DNA of 64,000 nt, from NCBI GenBank assembly GCA_045613545.1, contig JAZLBD010000009.1, forward strand, positions 62,001 to 126,000, written 5' to 3'. This stretch comes from Scatosoma sp045613545. Its GTDB lineage: Bacteria > Bacillota > Clostridia > Christensenellales > Borkfalkiaceae. The first letter of the stretch is position 1. Every line of letters starts with the position of its first letter. The notes beneath the pieces were generated by a model. It was not told where the DNA came from. It saw only the letters and a list, made by a program, of their open reading frames with translations, and searched no databases. Shown here piece after piece: positions 26,036 to 33,893 of the stretch. Made by a program: the position numbers and the translations under genes.

Positions 26036-26635
26036 ATGAATTTTCTTTCTTTTTTATTGCAAAAACCGCTCGAAGTGATTAAAAATCGAAAACTATGTGT
26101 GACATTGCATATTGCTATGCTTGTCATAGGTATATTGTTAGGCATAGTAATTCGAGAGCAATATTCCATTCAATCCTATTTAGACGACTACGTTAGGGAC
26201 TACGTAGAGGCGATTTTTACAAGCGGTTTTTTCTATTTTATATGGAAAAACCTTATTGCTCTTGCTTTTTTCCTGTTTTTATACCTTTTAGCATGTTTTT
26301 GCCCAATTTTACAATTTTTTTTATGGATATATCAGTTTTTTAAGGCGGTGAGCCTTGGGAAATTAACCATTTTAATCTTTTCCATCTATAAAATTAGCGG
26401 AATTGCCGTTTGTATCTTTGTATTTTTGCCGTTTTATCTTCTCAAATGGAGCGCAAAGAGCGTTTATTGTATTTGTTTTTACGATTCGGTAGGGCTTCTC
26501 AATCGTAGAAAAGTCAACTGCTTTCACGAAGTTGCACCGCATACGTACGCATTTTTGGTATATTACATTCTAATTTTACTTTTTGAACTTCTCACGATAT
26601 TTCTCATTTTCCGACCGATTTATCATTTTTTTTAA
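26036..26635 (+). CDS. Polytopic membrane protein, probable SpoIIM relative
   Basis: 199 residues with about five membrane segments. The layout (short basic N-terminus, first segment MLVIGILLGIVI, an outside loop of about 35 residues, then three tightly spaced segments with FFKAVSLGKLT and a LPFYLLK end) parallels SpoIIM, whose corresponding parts are a glycine-rich first segment, F-x-KG-x-x-x-G and LPQNLI. SpoIIM works with SpoIID and SpoIIP in engulfment. Similarity is weak, so this is a structural inference supported by its place between spoIVB and a spore-type carboxypeptidase. The Shine-Dalgarno is poor (AAAGG only 2 bases from ATG). Phe/Ile/Leu make up much of the protein. Confidence 0.45.
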   Translation: MNFLSFLLQKPLEVIKNRKLCVTLHIAMLVIGILLGIVIREQYSIQSYLDDYVRDYVEAIFTSGFFYFIWKNLIALAFFLFLYLLACFCPILQFFLWIYQFFKAVSLGKLTILIFSIYKISGIAVCIFVFLPFYLLKWSAKSVYCICFYDSVGLLNRRKVNCFHEVAPHTYAFLVYYILILLFELLTIFLIFRPIYHFF

Positions 26636-26680
26636 GGATAAAGTAGGTATAATATACGAAAATAGACAAACAATAAGGAT

Positions 26681-27880
26681 ATGAAAAAGTTTTTTATATC
26701 TTGTTTGACGTTTTGTCTATTTTCTTTTGTACTCATACCCAAACATCATTCTGAAAAAGCTATTGCTATCGCCGAAAGTAGCGTCGTATCTTCTACGAGC
26801 GCAAACCTGGATCTATGCTTGCATGCGAAGTCCGCCTATGCGATGGATTACGATAGTGGAACGGTAATATACGCGCAAAACGAAACGGCGCATTTGCCGA
26901 TTGCGAGTATGTGTAAAATTATGACGCTCATTCTTTGCTTTGACGAGATTCGACAAGGGAATTTAAGCCTTGACGAAATGATCACCGTTTCGGATAACGC
27001 ATCTTCCATGGGCGGTTCTCAAGTCTTTCTAGAGACGAACGGGGAATATTTAGTGGCAGATTTAATAAAGAGCATCGTCGTATGTTCCGCAAACGATAGT
27101 TGTGTGGCAATGGCTGAAAAAATAGCTGGGAGCGAGGCTCTTTTTTGCGAACGTATGAACGAAAAAGCAAAGGAGTTAGGCGGGGAAAACACTCTTTTCA
27201 CCAACTGCACGGGCTTACCGAAAGAACCGCAATATTCTTGCGCCAAAGATGTCGCGCTGTTTTTAAGAGAACTCACGAAAAACGAGGAATATTTCCGCTT
27301 TTCCAAGATTTGGACGGATCGTTTTTATCATCCGAAGGGCAGATATACGGAAATCTCCAATACGAACCGTCTCGTGCGTTTTTACGAAGGGTGCGACGGG
27401 GGAAAGACAGGTTTTACCAGTCAAGCGGGATTTTGTCTTGCAGCGACGGCAAAGCGTGGCGGAATGCGAATTATTTCCGTCGTAATCGGTGAAAAAACGA
27501 GCGACGAGCGTTTTAGAGACGTCCGAACGATGTTCGATTACGCGTTTGCCAATTACACTTTGAAAACGGCGATAGACTGCAATAATCCCTTGTCTGAGAA
27601 AGCGAAAGTAGTAGGCGGAAAGGTCGATTACGTTATGGTTAAACCTATGAGATCCGTTTATATTTTCTCAAAGAAAAACGAGCAAGATGAAGTGAATATC
27701 GAAATTCAACTGAAAAGCAAAATAAAAGCTCCGATTAAAGCCGGTGAAACCGTGGGGGAAATCCTTTTGTATAAGAACCATATCGAAGTGGATCGCGTGC
27801 CTATCGTAGCCAACGAATCGGTAAAATCGGCGAGCTGGTGGGATCGAATCAAAGACCTTGCAAACGTATGGAATTATTAA
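26681..27880 (+). CDS. D-alanyl-D-alanine carboxypeptidase (DacF-like)
   Basis: 399 residues, S11 family penicillin-binding protein. An N-terminal signal/anchor is followed by the active-site triads Ser76-Met-Cys-Lys79 (IASMCKIM), SAN (VCSANDS) and KTG (GGKTGFTS), then a PBP5-type C-terminal beta domain and an amphipathic tail (WWDRIKDLANVW) for membrane binding. It trims the stem pentapeptide of peptidoglycan. The neighbourhood of spoIVB suggests a spore cortex role like DacF. AAGGAT is very close to ATG 26681. A strong terminator follows. Confidence 0.92.
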   Translation: MKKFFISCLTFCLFSFVLIPKHHSEKAIAIAESSVVSSTSANLDLCLHAKSAYAMDYDSGTVIYAQNETAHLPIASMCKIMTLILCFDEIRQGNLSLDEMITVSDNASSMGGSQVFLETNGEYLVADLIKSIVVCSANDSCVAMAEKIAGSEALFCERMNEKAKELGGENTLFTNCTGLPKEPQYSCAKDVALFLRELTKNEEYFRFSKIWTDRFYHPKGRYTEISNTNRLVRFYEGCDGGKTGFTSQAGFCLAATAKRGGMRIISVVIGEKTSDERFRDVRTMFDYAFANYTLKTAIDCNNPLSEKAKVVGGKVDYVMVKPMRSVYIFSKKNEQDEVNIEIQLKSKIKAPIKAGETVGEILLYKNHIEVDRVPIVANESVKSASWWDRIKDLANVWNY

Positions 27881-27884
27881 TCGT

Positions 27885-27913
27885 AAAAGCGGAAATTTTT
27901 TCCGCTTTTTTTT
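27885..27913 (+). terminator. Intrinsic terminator after the DacF-like gene
   Basis: An 11-bp stem (AAAAGCGGAAA with its complement, 27885-27895 and 27899-27909) with a 3-base loop and a run of T. Confidence 0.92.
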
Positions 27914-27977
27914 CTTGCGTATTTTTCTTATTTGTTATAAATTCGTCGCTTTTTCAAAAGAAATTGCTTTCACACGC

Positions 27978-28006
27978 TTGATTTTTCGAAGAAAAATAAG
28001 TATAAT
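27978..28006 (+). promoter_or_regulatory. Sigma-A promoter of the M50 protease/scpAB unit
   Basis: TTGATT (27978-27983), 17 bases, TATAAT (28001-28006). The ATG at 28016 is only 10 bases after the -10 box, so the mRNA would have almost no leader. Confidence 0.85.
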
Positions 28007-28015
28007 AGAAGTATC

Positions 28016-28705
28016 ATGGATTTTATTGAACTTTTAGCGAGTTTTTTTGCTGTCGCAATCGTGTTGACGATGCACGAATTTTCCCACGCTTTCGTCGCAT
28101 ATAAGTGTGGTGACCCAACCCCTAAGCATAGCGGACGTTTAACGCTCAATCCGATGCGACATTTCGATCCTTTGGGGCTGGTTTTGTTCGCTTTTGCCGG
28201 CTTTGGTTGGGCAAAACCCGTTCCCGTAAATCCGTACAATTTCAAAAACAAACGATGGGGAGAATTTTGGACGTCGATTGCTGGAGTATTGACGAACTTT
28301 TTGTTCGCTTTGTTGATTTTTCCGATCTGCGTCCTCGTCCTTGATTGGGCATGGAGCGCAACCCCACAAACGCTCGGTCACACCTTTCTCGTTGATTTCT
28401 TTACTTCTTTATTCTTGTATTCCATAACGTTTTGCGCGTTTAACCTATTTCCCTTATATCCGCTCGACGGGTTTCGGGCGTTGGAAGCCATGGATAAAAA
28501 ACATGGAAAAATCTATTGGTTTTTAAGACGGAACGGCCAGTATATTTTGCTTGGACTCATCGCATGGTCGTTCGTTTGCAATAGCTTGCTTTCCCGTACG
28601 GGAATGAGTTTATTTTACTATTCCAACGTATTGCAAAGGGTTATGGATTACGCAACGAAATTTTTAACCAAACCGATTGATTGGATTTGGAAACTTGTTT
28701 TATAA
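28016..28705 (+). CDS. Site-2 protease family (M50) membrane metalloprotease
   Basis: 229 residues, four to five membrane segments. Zinc site His20-Glu21-x-x-His24 in MHEFSHAF and the third ligand in LYPLDGFRALEA. Short S2P/YwhC-like proteases of this type lie next to scpAB in many Firmicutes; their substrate is unknown. No Shine-Dalgarno precedes ATG 28016, which fits the leaderless promoter just upstream. The next gene begins right after its stop. Confidence 0.9.
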   Translation: MDFIELLASFFAVAIVLTMHEFSHAFVAYKCGDPTPKHSGRLTLNPMRHFDPLGLVLFAFAGFGWAKPVPVNPYNFKNKRWGEFWTSIAGVLTNFLFALLIFPICVLVLDWAWSATPQTLGHTFLVDFFTSLFLYSITFCAFNLFPLYPLDGFRALEAMDKKHGKIYWFLRRNGQYILLGLIAWSFVCNSLLSRTGMSLFYYSNVLQRVMDYATKFLTKPIDWIWKLVL

Positions 28706-28723
28706 TTGCACGTGAGGTGTATT

Positions 28724-29542
28724 TTGGAAAAATTAACAGTGGAAAACGTAAAAAATTTCGAAACGGAAGTAGATTATACGACGGTTTTAGATAATTTCGA
28801 GGGACCGCTCGATTTATTGCTCCATCTCATCAAAGAAGAAGAGATCGAAATCAAAGACATTTTCGTTTCGCAAGTGACAGAACAATTCCTTTCGTATATG
28901 AAAGGGTTGCCATACTTGGATATGGAAAAAGCGAGCGATTATTTGAACATCGCCGCAACGATCATCAACATCAAAGCGAGAAGCTTGATTCCGCCTCCCG
29001 ACGACGATTTTGGTATGCCGGACGATTGGGCGGATACCGATCCCGGACAAGAACTTATTCAAGCGCTTGAAGAATATAAAATCATCAAGGAAAAAGCCGA
29101 GAAATTAAAAGAAATGGAAACGGTCGGCTATTTCTTCAAACAGCCCGATCCCGACGTTGGAAAACCGCAAGTGAAATACAAAGATTTTACGTTAGACGGA
29201 CTCGTACAAGCCTTTGCTAAGCTAATGCTCCGCAGAGAGGGGATTAAAGCAAGCGATATCGGTTCAAAAAAGAGTATTCCCCGCGATCCCTACACCGTCA
29301 AAGATAAAATTCTTAAAATCCGTGAAAAAGTTTCCACGAACGAAAAGATTTTGTTCGACGATTTATTTGAAAGCCAAACCGAAAGAGCGGAAGTCGTGAC
29401 GACCTTTCAAGCGCTTTTGGAATTATTAAAACATCAATTCTTGCGGGTGACCCAAGAAGATATTTTCTCAAATATTATCATTGAAAAGAACCCCGATTGG
29501 AATGAGGAGGACGAAATTGGAGAAATTGACGAATATAATTGA
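28724..29542 (+). CDS. scpA: Segregation and condensation protein A
   Basis: 272 residues, the kleisin subunit of the SMC-ScpAB condensin. The N-terminal LDNFEGPLDLLLHLIKEEEIEIKDI motif binds the SMC neck; EYKIIKEKAEKL and the C-terminal winged helix region (LFESQTERAEVVTTFQALLELLKHQ) bind the SMC head. The TTG start at 28724 is selected by GAGGTG a few bases upstream; an earlier TTG (28706) abuts the previous stop and has no site. It overlaps scpB by 26 bases. Confidence 0.94.
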   Translation: MEKLTVENVKNFETEVDYTTVLDNFEGPLDLLLHLIKEEEIEIKDIFVSQVTEQFLSYMKGLPYLDMEKASDYLNIAATIINIKARSLIPPPDDDFGMPDDWADTDPGQELIQALEEYKIIKEKAEKLKEMETVGYFFKQPDPDVGKPQVKYKDFTLDGLVQAFAKLMLRREGIKASDIGSKKSIPRDPYTVKDKILKIREKVSTNEKILFDDLFESQTERAEVVTTFQALLELLKHQFLRVTQEDIFSNIIIEKNPDWNEEDEIGEIDEYN

Positions 29543-30191
29543 GGCAATTTTATTTGCCTGCGGAACACCCGTTGCTATTGATGATTTGCGTGAAAAATTG
29601 AACGTTAATAAAAAGGAAATGGATGCAAGCATCCGTCAATTAGAACGTAGATATAGCGGAGAATGTGGGATTCGATTGTTACATATTAACCACAAATTAC
29701 AACTTGCAACCAATCCCGACTATAAAGAGGAAGTGGCAACCGTTCTCAACCCCATTCGTGAGAAAGAATTTACGCGTACGATTTTGGAATGCGCGGCAAT
29801 TATCGCTTATAAACAACCGATTACCCGCCGTGAGTTAGAGCAAGTTCGTGGGGTGAATAGCGACTATGCAATTTCCACCCTTCTTAGCTTGGATATGATC
29901 GAGCCTTGCGGGAAAAAGGACGCCGTAGGAACTCCGACTCTTTACTCGACGACCGATAATTTCCTTAGACGTTTTAAGTTAAAATCCTTGCAAGAACTTC
30001 CTGATTACGACGAACTTATGAAACAAATTGCGCTGATCAACACCGCTGCAGAATCGGAGGGATACTTATACGAAAAAGAGGAATACGATCCTAACGCCGT
30101 AGAGGAAGAATCGCCTGCCTTTGACGCGGACGGCTTTGAACTTCCCGATTTCTTAAGAGATATCAAAGACGGTATTATTAAAGTGCAATAA
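29517..30191 (+). CDS. scpB: Segregation and condensation protein B
   Basis: 224 residues, two winged-helix domains; dimer that binds the middle of ScpA. It opens with MEKLTNIIEAILFACGTPV and contains ECAAIIAYKQPITRRELEQVRGVNSDYAISTLL, the family's best conserved stretch. The TTG start at 29517 lies 6 bases after GAGGAGG inside scpA; an ATG at 29502 lies before that site and is not favoured. The acidic C-terminal tail is longer than in Bacillus. Confidence 0.95.
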   Translation: MEKLTNIIEAILFACGTPVAIDDLREKLNVNKKEMDASIRQLERRYSGECGIRLLHINHKLQLATNPDYKEEVATVLNPIREKEFTRTILECAAIIAYKQPITRRELEQVRGVNSDYAISTLLSLDMIEPCGKKDAVGTPTLYSTTDNFLRRFKLKSLQELPDYDELMKQIALINTAAESEGYLYEKEEYDPNAVEEESPAFDADGFELPDFLRDIKDGIIKVQ

Positions 30192-30215
30192 CGCAATAAA
30201 TTACATATTTTTTCA

Positions 30216-30254
30216 CAATCTGCCCATATTGTTTGTATGGGCAGATTGCTTTTT
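30216..30254 (+). terminator. Terminator/attenuator hairpin over the ytfI-like start codon
   Basis: Perfect 13-bp stem, arms 30216-30228 and 30236-30248 (CAATCTGCCCATA and complement), 7-base loop TTGTTTG, then CTTTTT. It has the form of an intrinsic terminator for scpAB, yet the ATG (30237-30239) of the next gene lies inside its 3' arm. Either it terminates scpAB mRNA only, or it regulates the downstream genes. Confidence 0.8.
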
Positions 30255-30776
30255 ATATCGCTTGGAATAACGCTCGTTTTATTGTTTATTCCTATCTATT
30301 TCGTAGGGGATTTGCACGTAGATAGCAAAAAAGAAAAAGCTATTTTTTCTATTCGATTTTTTGGGCTCGTCAAATTGTTGGGCGGTTATATAACGCTATA
30401 TGAACAAGGTTTAGCGTTCCACGTAGGAAAGAAAAGAGCGATATTGTTGCCGTTTTTTGATATGGAAAGTGGCAAAAAGCAATTTTCCGTTTTCAAATCC
30501 TTTCATTTTCACACGATGAGAACGATGATTCAAACGGGATGCGACTATTTTATACCCTCGCAAGTATATATGCAACTATCGGATTTTTTTTGGAGAAATA
30601 AAAAAATCAAGGAAAACGAGCACCGACTGCTTATCGTAAATGGAGACGCTTGGAATATAACCGTTCATAGCGTTTTTTGGTTGAATATTTGGCGAATTGT
30701 AAAGAGATTTATTAAATTTTTATATAAAAAATGGAGGATTTTATGGCAGAAAAAGGGAATGGATTTCATCGGTTGA
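30237..30776 (+). CDS. YtfI-like (DUF2953-type) membrane-anchored protein
   Basis: 179 residues. N-terminal membrane segment (LLFISLGITLVLLFIPIYFVG), a soluble beta-rich part resembling the opening of DUF2953 proteins (LHVDSKKEKAIFSIRFFGLVKLLGG), and a very basic C-terminus. I call it ytfI-like because it sits directly before ytfJ, as in Bacillus, and overlaps it by 34 bases. It is shorter than typical YtfI (about 220). There is no Shine-Dalgarno, and the start codon is inside the hairpin at 30216-30248; no better in-frame start exists nearby. Role unknown, probably in sporulation. Confidence 0.6.
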   Translation: MGRLLFISLGITLVLLFIPIYFVGDLHVDSKKEKAIFSIRFFGLVKLLGGYITLYEQGLAFHVGKKRAILLPFFDMESGKKQFSVFKSFHFHTMRTMIQTGCDYFIPSQVYMQLSDFFWRNKKIKENEHRLLIVNGDAWNITVHSVFWLNIWRIVKRFIKFLYKKWRILWQKKGMDFIG

Positions 30777-31111
30777 TGGAACAAAAAGACTTGTTGAACG
30801 TTTTTACGAATGCAGATATGGTCATGGGAACAGCGATTACAACGGCTAGTGGATTTCAAATTATTCCCTTTTCTAAAATTACGATCGGTTCACTCATCGG
30901 GGGCGGAGAATACGGCGACGTAAAAGTTATTAAAGAGGTAAATGAAATGCCGTTTGCTGGGGGAAACGGTACGGTCGTAAGCTTAAAACCGCTTGGATTT
31001 TTATTAGACGATGGAAAAAGTTGCCGTATCGTGCGTATTACAGACGAGCCTTTAGACACGTTGATCGAAAAGGCGAGCGATATCGTAAAAAGTATTACGA
31101 TGGGAGAATAA
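30743..31111 (+). CDS. ytfJ: GerW/YtfJ-family sporulation protein
   Basis: 122 residues. Family core: ADMVMGTAITTASGFQIIPFSKITIGSL and a glycine-rich segment GGGEYGD, followed by PLGFLL. YtfJ (GerW) is a forespore protein needed for normal response to some germinants. ATG 30743 is preferred over 30731, because TGGAGGA lies 6 bases before the former and overlaps the latter. Confidence 0.9.
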   Translation: MAEKGNGFHRLMEQKDLLNVFTNADMVMGTAITTASGFQIIPFSKITIGSLIGGGEYGDVKVIKEVNEMPFAGGNGTVVSLKPLGFLLDDGKSCRIVRITDEPLDTLIEKASDIVKSITMGE

Positions 31112-31112
31112 T

Positions 31113-32147
31113 ATGAAAAGAATGGGTTGGAAACGATTGCTTTTAATCGTCGCCGTAACATCTTTCCTTTTTTTCTTTACAAAAGAAAGTTTAACGGCAA
31201 GCGCGGAAGGATTTTCAAAAGGGGAGTGCGTAATAGACGTTGGCTCTCGTCGAATTTTATTCGAAATGAACGGCGATAAAGCGTTGCCCATGGCGAGCAC
31301 CACGAAAATTTTAACGGCAATCACCGTTTTAGAACACTGCGAGAATATAGATGAAAAAAGAAGAATACCCATGGAGGCGGTTGGAATAGAGGGATCGTCT
31401 ATCTACCTAAAAGTTGGAGATGAATATACGATCCGCGAGTTATTATACGGACTGATGTTGCGCTCCGGCAACGATTCCGCGGTAGCGCTTGCCTTACTCA
31501 CCGCAAGCTCCCTTCAGCAATTTTCCGTCCTTCTAAATGAAACGGCGCAAAAAGCAGGGAGTTTGCACAGCCATTTTATCACGCCACACGGGTTGCCTTG
31601 TAAGAATCATTATACGTCGGCAAGAGATTTAGCGTATATAACGGCTTACGCCCTCGAAAACCCCGTATTTGCAGAAATCGTATCCACAACCTATTACGCG
31701 CCAAAACAATGGAAAAATAAAAATAAAATGTTGCATCTCTACGAGGGGGCGATCGGTGTGAAAACGGGTTATACGAAAGAGGCGGGGAAATGCCTCGTTT
31801 CTTCCGCAAAACGAGGGAATATGACTCTCGTATGCGTCGTTCTCTCTTGTTCAAACACCTACGGACGCTCGTGTGAACTGTTAGACGGTTGTTTTAAGGA
31901 TTATACCTCTTCAAAAATAGTAGATCAAACGACGCCGATTGAACTCAAAAGCGAGAATAGGCGAATCCTCTCGCATACCGCGAAAGACGTATATTTCCCT
32001 CTTTTAGAAGAAGAGCGGGGATATATTCGTAAAGAGACGCAACATTTTGAAGATTATACGAGAAAAAAAACGGGCGAAATAGTAGGCCAAATGAAAATTT
32101 ATCTCGCAAATCGGTTGCTTTTTTCCGTGTTTTTATATAAACTATAA
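31113..32147 (+). CDS. D-alanyl-D-alanine carboxypeptidase (DacB-like)
   Basis: 344 residues, S11 family. Signal peptide (LLLIVAVTSFLFFFTKESLTASA), active-site Ser62-Thr-Thr-Lys65, SGN (LRSGNDSA) and KTG (GVKTGYTKEAG). It carries a short C-terminal domain in place of the full PBP5 beta domain. The second such enzyme in the window; its place after ytfJ points to spore cortex maturation (DacB role). One base separates it from ytfJ. Confidence 0.9.
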   Translation: MKRMGWKRLLLIVAVTSFLFFFTKESLTASAEGFSKGECVIDVGSRRILFEMNGDKALPMASTTKILTAITVLEHCENIDEKRRIPMEAVGIEGSSIYLKVGDEYTIRELLYGLMLRSGNDSAVALALLTASSLQQFSVLLNETAQKAGSLHSHFITPHGLPCKNHYTSARDLAYITAYALENPVFAEIVSTTYYAPKQWKNKNKMLHLYEGAIGVKTGYTKEAGKCLVSSAKRGNMTLVCVVLSCSNTYGRSCELLDGCFKDYTSSKIVDQTTPIELKSENRRILSHTAKDVYFPLLEEERGYIRKETQHFEDYTRKKTGEIVGQMKIYLANRLLFSVFLYKL

Positions 32148-32174
32148 GGGAAGAACGAAAAGGAGTTCCCTTAT

Positions 32175-32879
32175 ATGCGCATCAACAAATTTTTAGCCGA
32201 TAACGGGGTTGCAAGCCGTCGCCAAGCAGACGAAATGATCGAAGCGGGTAGAGTGACGATCAATGGTAGAATCGCCGTTTTGGGTGAAATGATCAACGAA
32301 AACGACGAAGTACTCGTGGACGGCGTACCCGTCGCTCACATGGAAAAAGAACACGAATATTACGTTATGAATAAACCGAAAGGGATTGTTTGCACGGTCA
32401 AGGATGATAGAGGACGAAAAACGGTGATGGATTTATTGCCGGAAGGCGTTGGTCGCGTATTCCCTGTCGGACGGCTCGATTTCGCCACGGAAGGACTTTT
32501 GATTTTAACCACGGATGGCGATCTTTCTTATACGCTCACCCACCCGCGCAATGAAATTCAAAAGACCTATCTTGCAAAAATAGAGGGAACGTTGACGGAA
32601 AAAGACCTAAACCCCATTCGTTCGGGGGTAGAACTCGACGGCGTTTTAACGAAAAAATGCAAGGCGCATATCGTAGAAACCAACAAGGCGTATACGAAAG
32701 TAGAACTCGTCATTACTGAGGGTAAAAACAGACAAATTCGTCGTATGTTTGAGGCGATCGGAAAAAACGTTTCTTTGCTCCGTAGAATTAAAATAGGCCC
32801 GTTGACCTTGAAAGCCCTCGATAGAGGACAAGTTCGTAAATTGACGGAAAACGAAATTTACCTTTTGAAAAACCTATAA
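32175..32879 (+). CDS. rluB: Pseudouridine synthase RluB/RsuA family
   Basis: 234 residues. N-terminal S4 domain (MRINKFLADNGVASRRQADEMIEAGRVTINGR) and a PsuA catalytic domain with GRLDFATEGLLIL containing the catalytic Asp, then KTYLAKIEG and GKNRQIRRMF. It isomerises a uridine in rRNA (23S or 16S cannot be told apart surely; RluB is usual at this position). AAAGGAG is 10 bases before ATG 32175. Last + strand gene of the left arm apart from one small gene. Confidence 0.92.
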   Translation: MRINKFLADNGVASRRQADEMIEAGRVTINGRIAVLGEMINENDEVLVDGVPVAHMEKEHEYYVMNKPKGIVCTVKDDRGRKTVMDLLPEGVGRVFPVGRLDFATEGLLILTTDGDLSYTLTHPRNEIQKTYLAKIEGTLTEKDLNPIRSGVELDGVLTKKCKAHIVETNKAYTKVELVITEGKNRQIRRMFEAIGKNVSLLRRIKIGPLTLKALDRGQVRKLTENEIYLLKNL

Positions 32880-32880
32880 C

Positions 32881-32912
32881 AAAAAAGGATTGCAAGAGCG
32901 CAATCCTTTTTT
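32881..32912. terminator. Bidirectional terminator between rluB and lexA
   Basis: A 13-bp perfect stem (AAAAAAGGATTGC and complement) with 6-base loop; A run on one side and T run on the other serve both converging transcripts. This is the point where gene direction changes for the rest of the window. Confidence 0.93.
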
Positions 32913-32927
32913 ACTCCATAATTCAAT

Positions 32928-33524
32928 TTAAGCCTTGTAATTTCGAATGAGGCCAACGACTTTTCCTAAGATAGAAACTTCGTTCGGCTCAAAAATCATA
33001 TCCGAAAGCGTTTCGTTTTCGGGATGTAATACGATTTTTCCGTCCCGTTTGAAGAAACGTTTGACCGTTGCCGAATCTTCGACGAGCGCCACGATAATTT
33101 CGCCGTTTTCCGCCGTTTCTTGGCGTCTTACCACGATTTTATCGCCGTTATAGATTCCGGCGTCGATCATGGAAGAACCTTGTACGCGAAGCATAAACAA
33201 TTGGTCACCCTTAAATTCGGTAGAGGGGAAGGTGTAATAATCCTCGTAATTTTCATACGCTAAAATCGGTTGACCTGCGGTGACCGTACCGATCAAGGGA
33301 ATGTTCACACCGGAGGAACGATTGAGGGAAACGGAGCGTTTTTTATTGTCCGTTTTAATCAAATAACCTTTGTCTTGTAATCGTTCAATATAACTATGCA
33401 CGGTGGCGGTGGATTTTATGCCACATTCCGCGCCAATTTCCCGAACGGAAGGGGTGTATCCGTTCTCTTCGGAAAATTTGCGAATATAATCCATGACGCT
33501 TAATAATTTTCTTTCATCAATCAT
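32928..33524 (-). CDS. lexA: LexA repressor
   Basis: 198 residues. N-terminal winged helix (PSVREIGAECGIKSTATVHSYIERL) binds SOS boxes; the C-terminal S24 peptidase domain has the cleavage site Ala83-Gly84, nucleophile Ser118 (QGSSMIDAGI) and Lys155 (ATVKRFF). RecA filaments trigger self-cleavage. AGGAGA is 6 bases before the ATG. A SOS-box-like repeat at 33584-33595 overlaps its own promoter, so it is probably autoregulated. Confidence 0.95.
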   Translation of the reverse strand: MIDERKLLSVMDYIRKFSEENGYTPSVREIGAECGIKSTATVHSYIERLQDKGYLIKTDNKKRSVSLNRSSGVNIPLIGTVTAGQPILAYENYEDYYTFPSTEFKGDQLFMLRVQGSSMIDAGIYNGDKIVVRRQETAENGEIIVALVEDSATVKRFFKRDGKIVLHPENETLSDMIFEPNEVSILGKVVGLIRNYKA

Positions 33525-33556
33525 TTCTTTTCTCCTATGTAAGTACCTACAAGCTT

Positions 33557-33585
33557 AGTATAGCATATTTTTTTACAAAATGCAA
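33557..33585 (-). promoter_or_regulatory. lexA promoter
   Basis: On the minus strand: -35 TTGCAT (33580-33585), 17 bases, -10 TATACT (33557-33562). The -35 is weak and touches the putative LexA box. Confidence 0.6.
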
Positions 33586-33595
33586 ACAAATGTTT
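33584..33595. promoter_or_regulatory. Putative LexA (SOS) box
   Basis: AAACAAATGTTT is a 4-4-4 inverted repeat close to the Firmicute GAAC-N4-GTTC box. It lies between the divergent lexA and Cys-rich gene promoters, inside a wider TTTACA...TGTAAA symmetry (about 33572-33603). It is adjacent to the lexA -35. Confidence 0.6.
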
Positions 33596-33606
33596 ATGTA
33601 AAATGA

Positions 33607-33635
33607 TTGATTTTTTTTATTTTTTATGCTATATT
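33607..33635 (+). promoter_or_regulatory. Promoter of the Cys-rich small protein gene
   Basis: TTGATT (33607-33612), 17 bases, TATATT (33630-33635). It is divergent from lexA and lies close to the SOS-like box. Confidence 0.7.
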
Positions 33636-33670
33636 ATAGGCAAATATTGTTTTGGTGGAGGAAAAATCCA

Positions 33671-33862
33671 ATGAAAAAAGTAGATCATACGCAAAAATGC
33701 GTCTTATACGAACGGGATTGTATCGGATGTATGGAATGTGAAACGTGTGATTTAGATCCCAACAAAGTCTGCGACAACTGTGGAAAATGTATCGAAGTAC
33801 AAGACGTCGCCTCTATCAAAATTGATAAAGTTTTCTTGAATCCAGAAGAATATAAGGAATAA
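33671..33862 (+). CDS. Small cysteine-rich, probable metal- or Fe-S-binding protein
   Basis: 63 residues with eight cysteines in C-x6-C-x2-C-x2-C-x2-C-x7-C-x2-C-x2-C spacing (Cys10, 17, 20, 23, 26, 34, 37, 40) and the segment CDLDPNKVCDNCGKC. The spacing suggests two metal or Fe-S sites, but it is not the CxxCxxCxxxCP pattern of ferredoxin. I recall similar small proteins in clostridial genomes without known function. TGGTGGAGG is about 10 bases before ATG 33671. It is the only + strand protein gene right of 32.9 kb and has its own promoter and terminator. Confidence 0.8.
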   Translation: MKKVDHTQKCVLYERDCIGCMECETCDLDPNKVCDNCGKCIEVQDVASIKIDKVFLNPEEYKE

Positions 33863-33893
33863 AAAACTGCGAGAAAATTCTCGCAGTTTTTTT
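33861..33893. terminator. Bidirectional terminator between the Cys-rich gene and hflX
   Basis: Strong stem AAAAAACTGCGAGAA with TTCTCGCAGTTTTTT; the stop codons of both converging genes fall at its edges. Confidence 0.92.

Noticed and set aside
26648..26653. TATAAT before the DacF-like gene as a sigma-A promoter
   Set aside because: The -35 position is a T run without TTGACA likeness; a sporulation sigma factor is more likely and its boxes could not be recognised.
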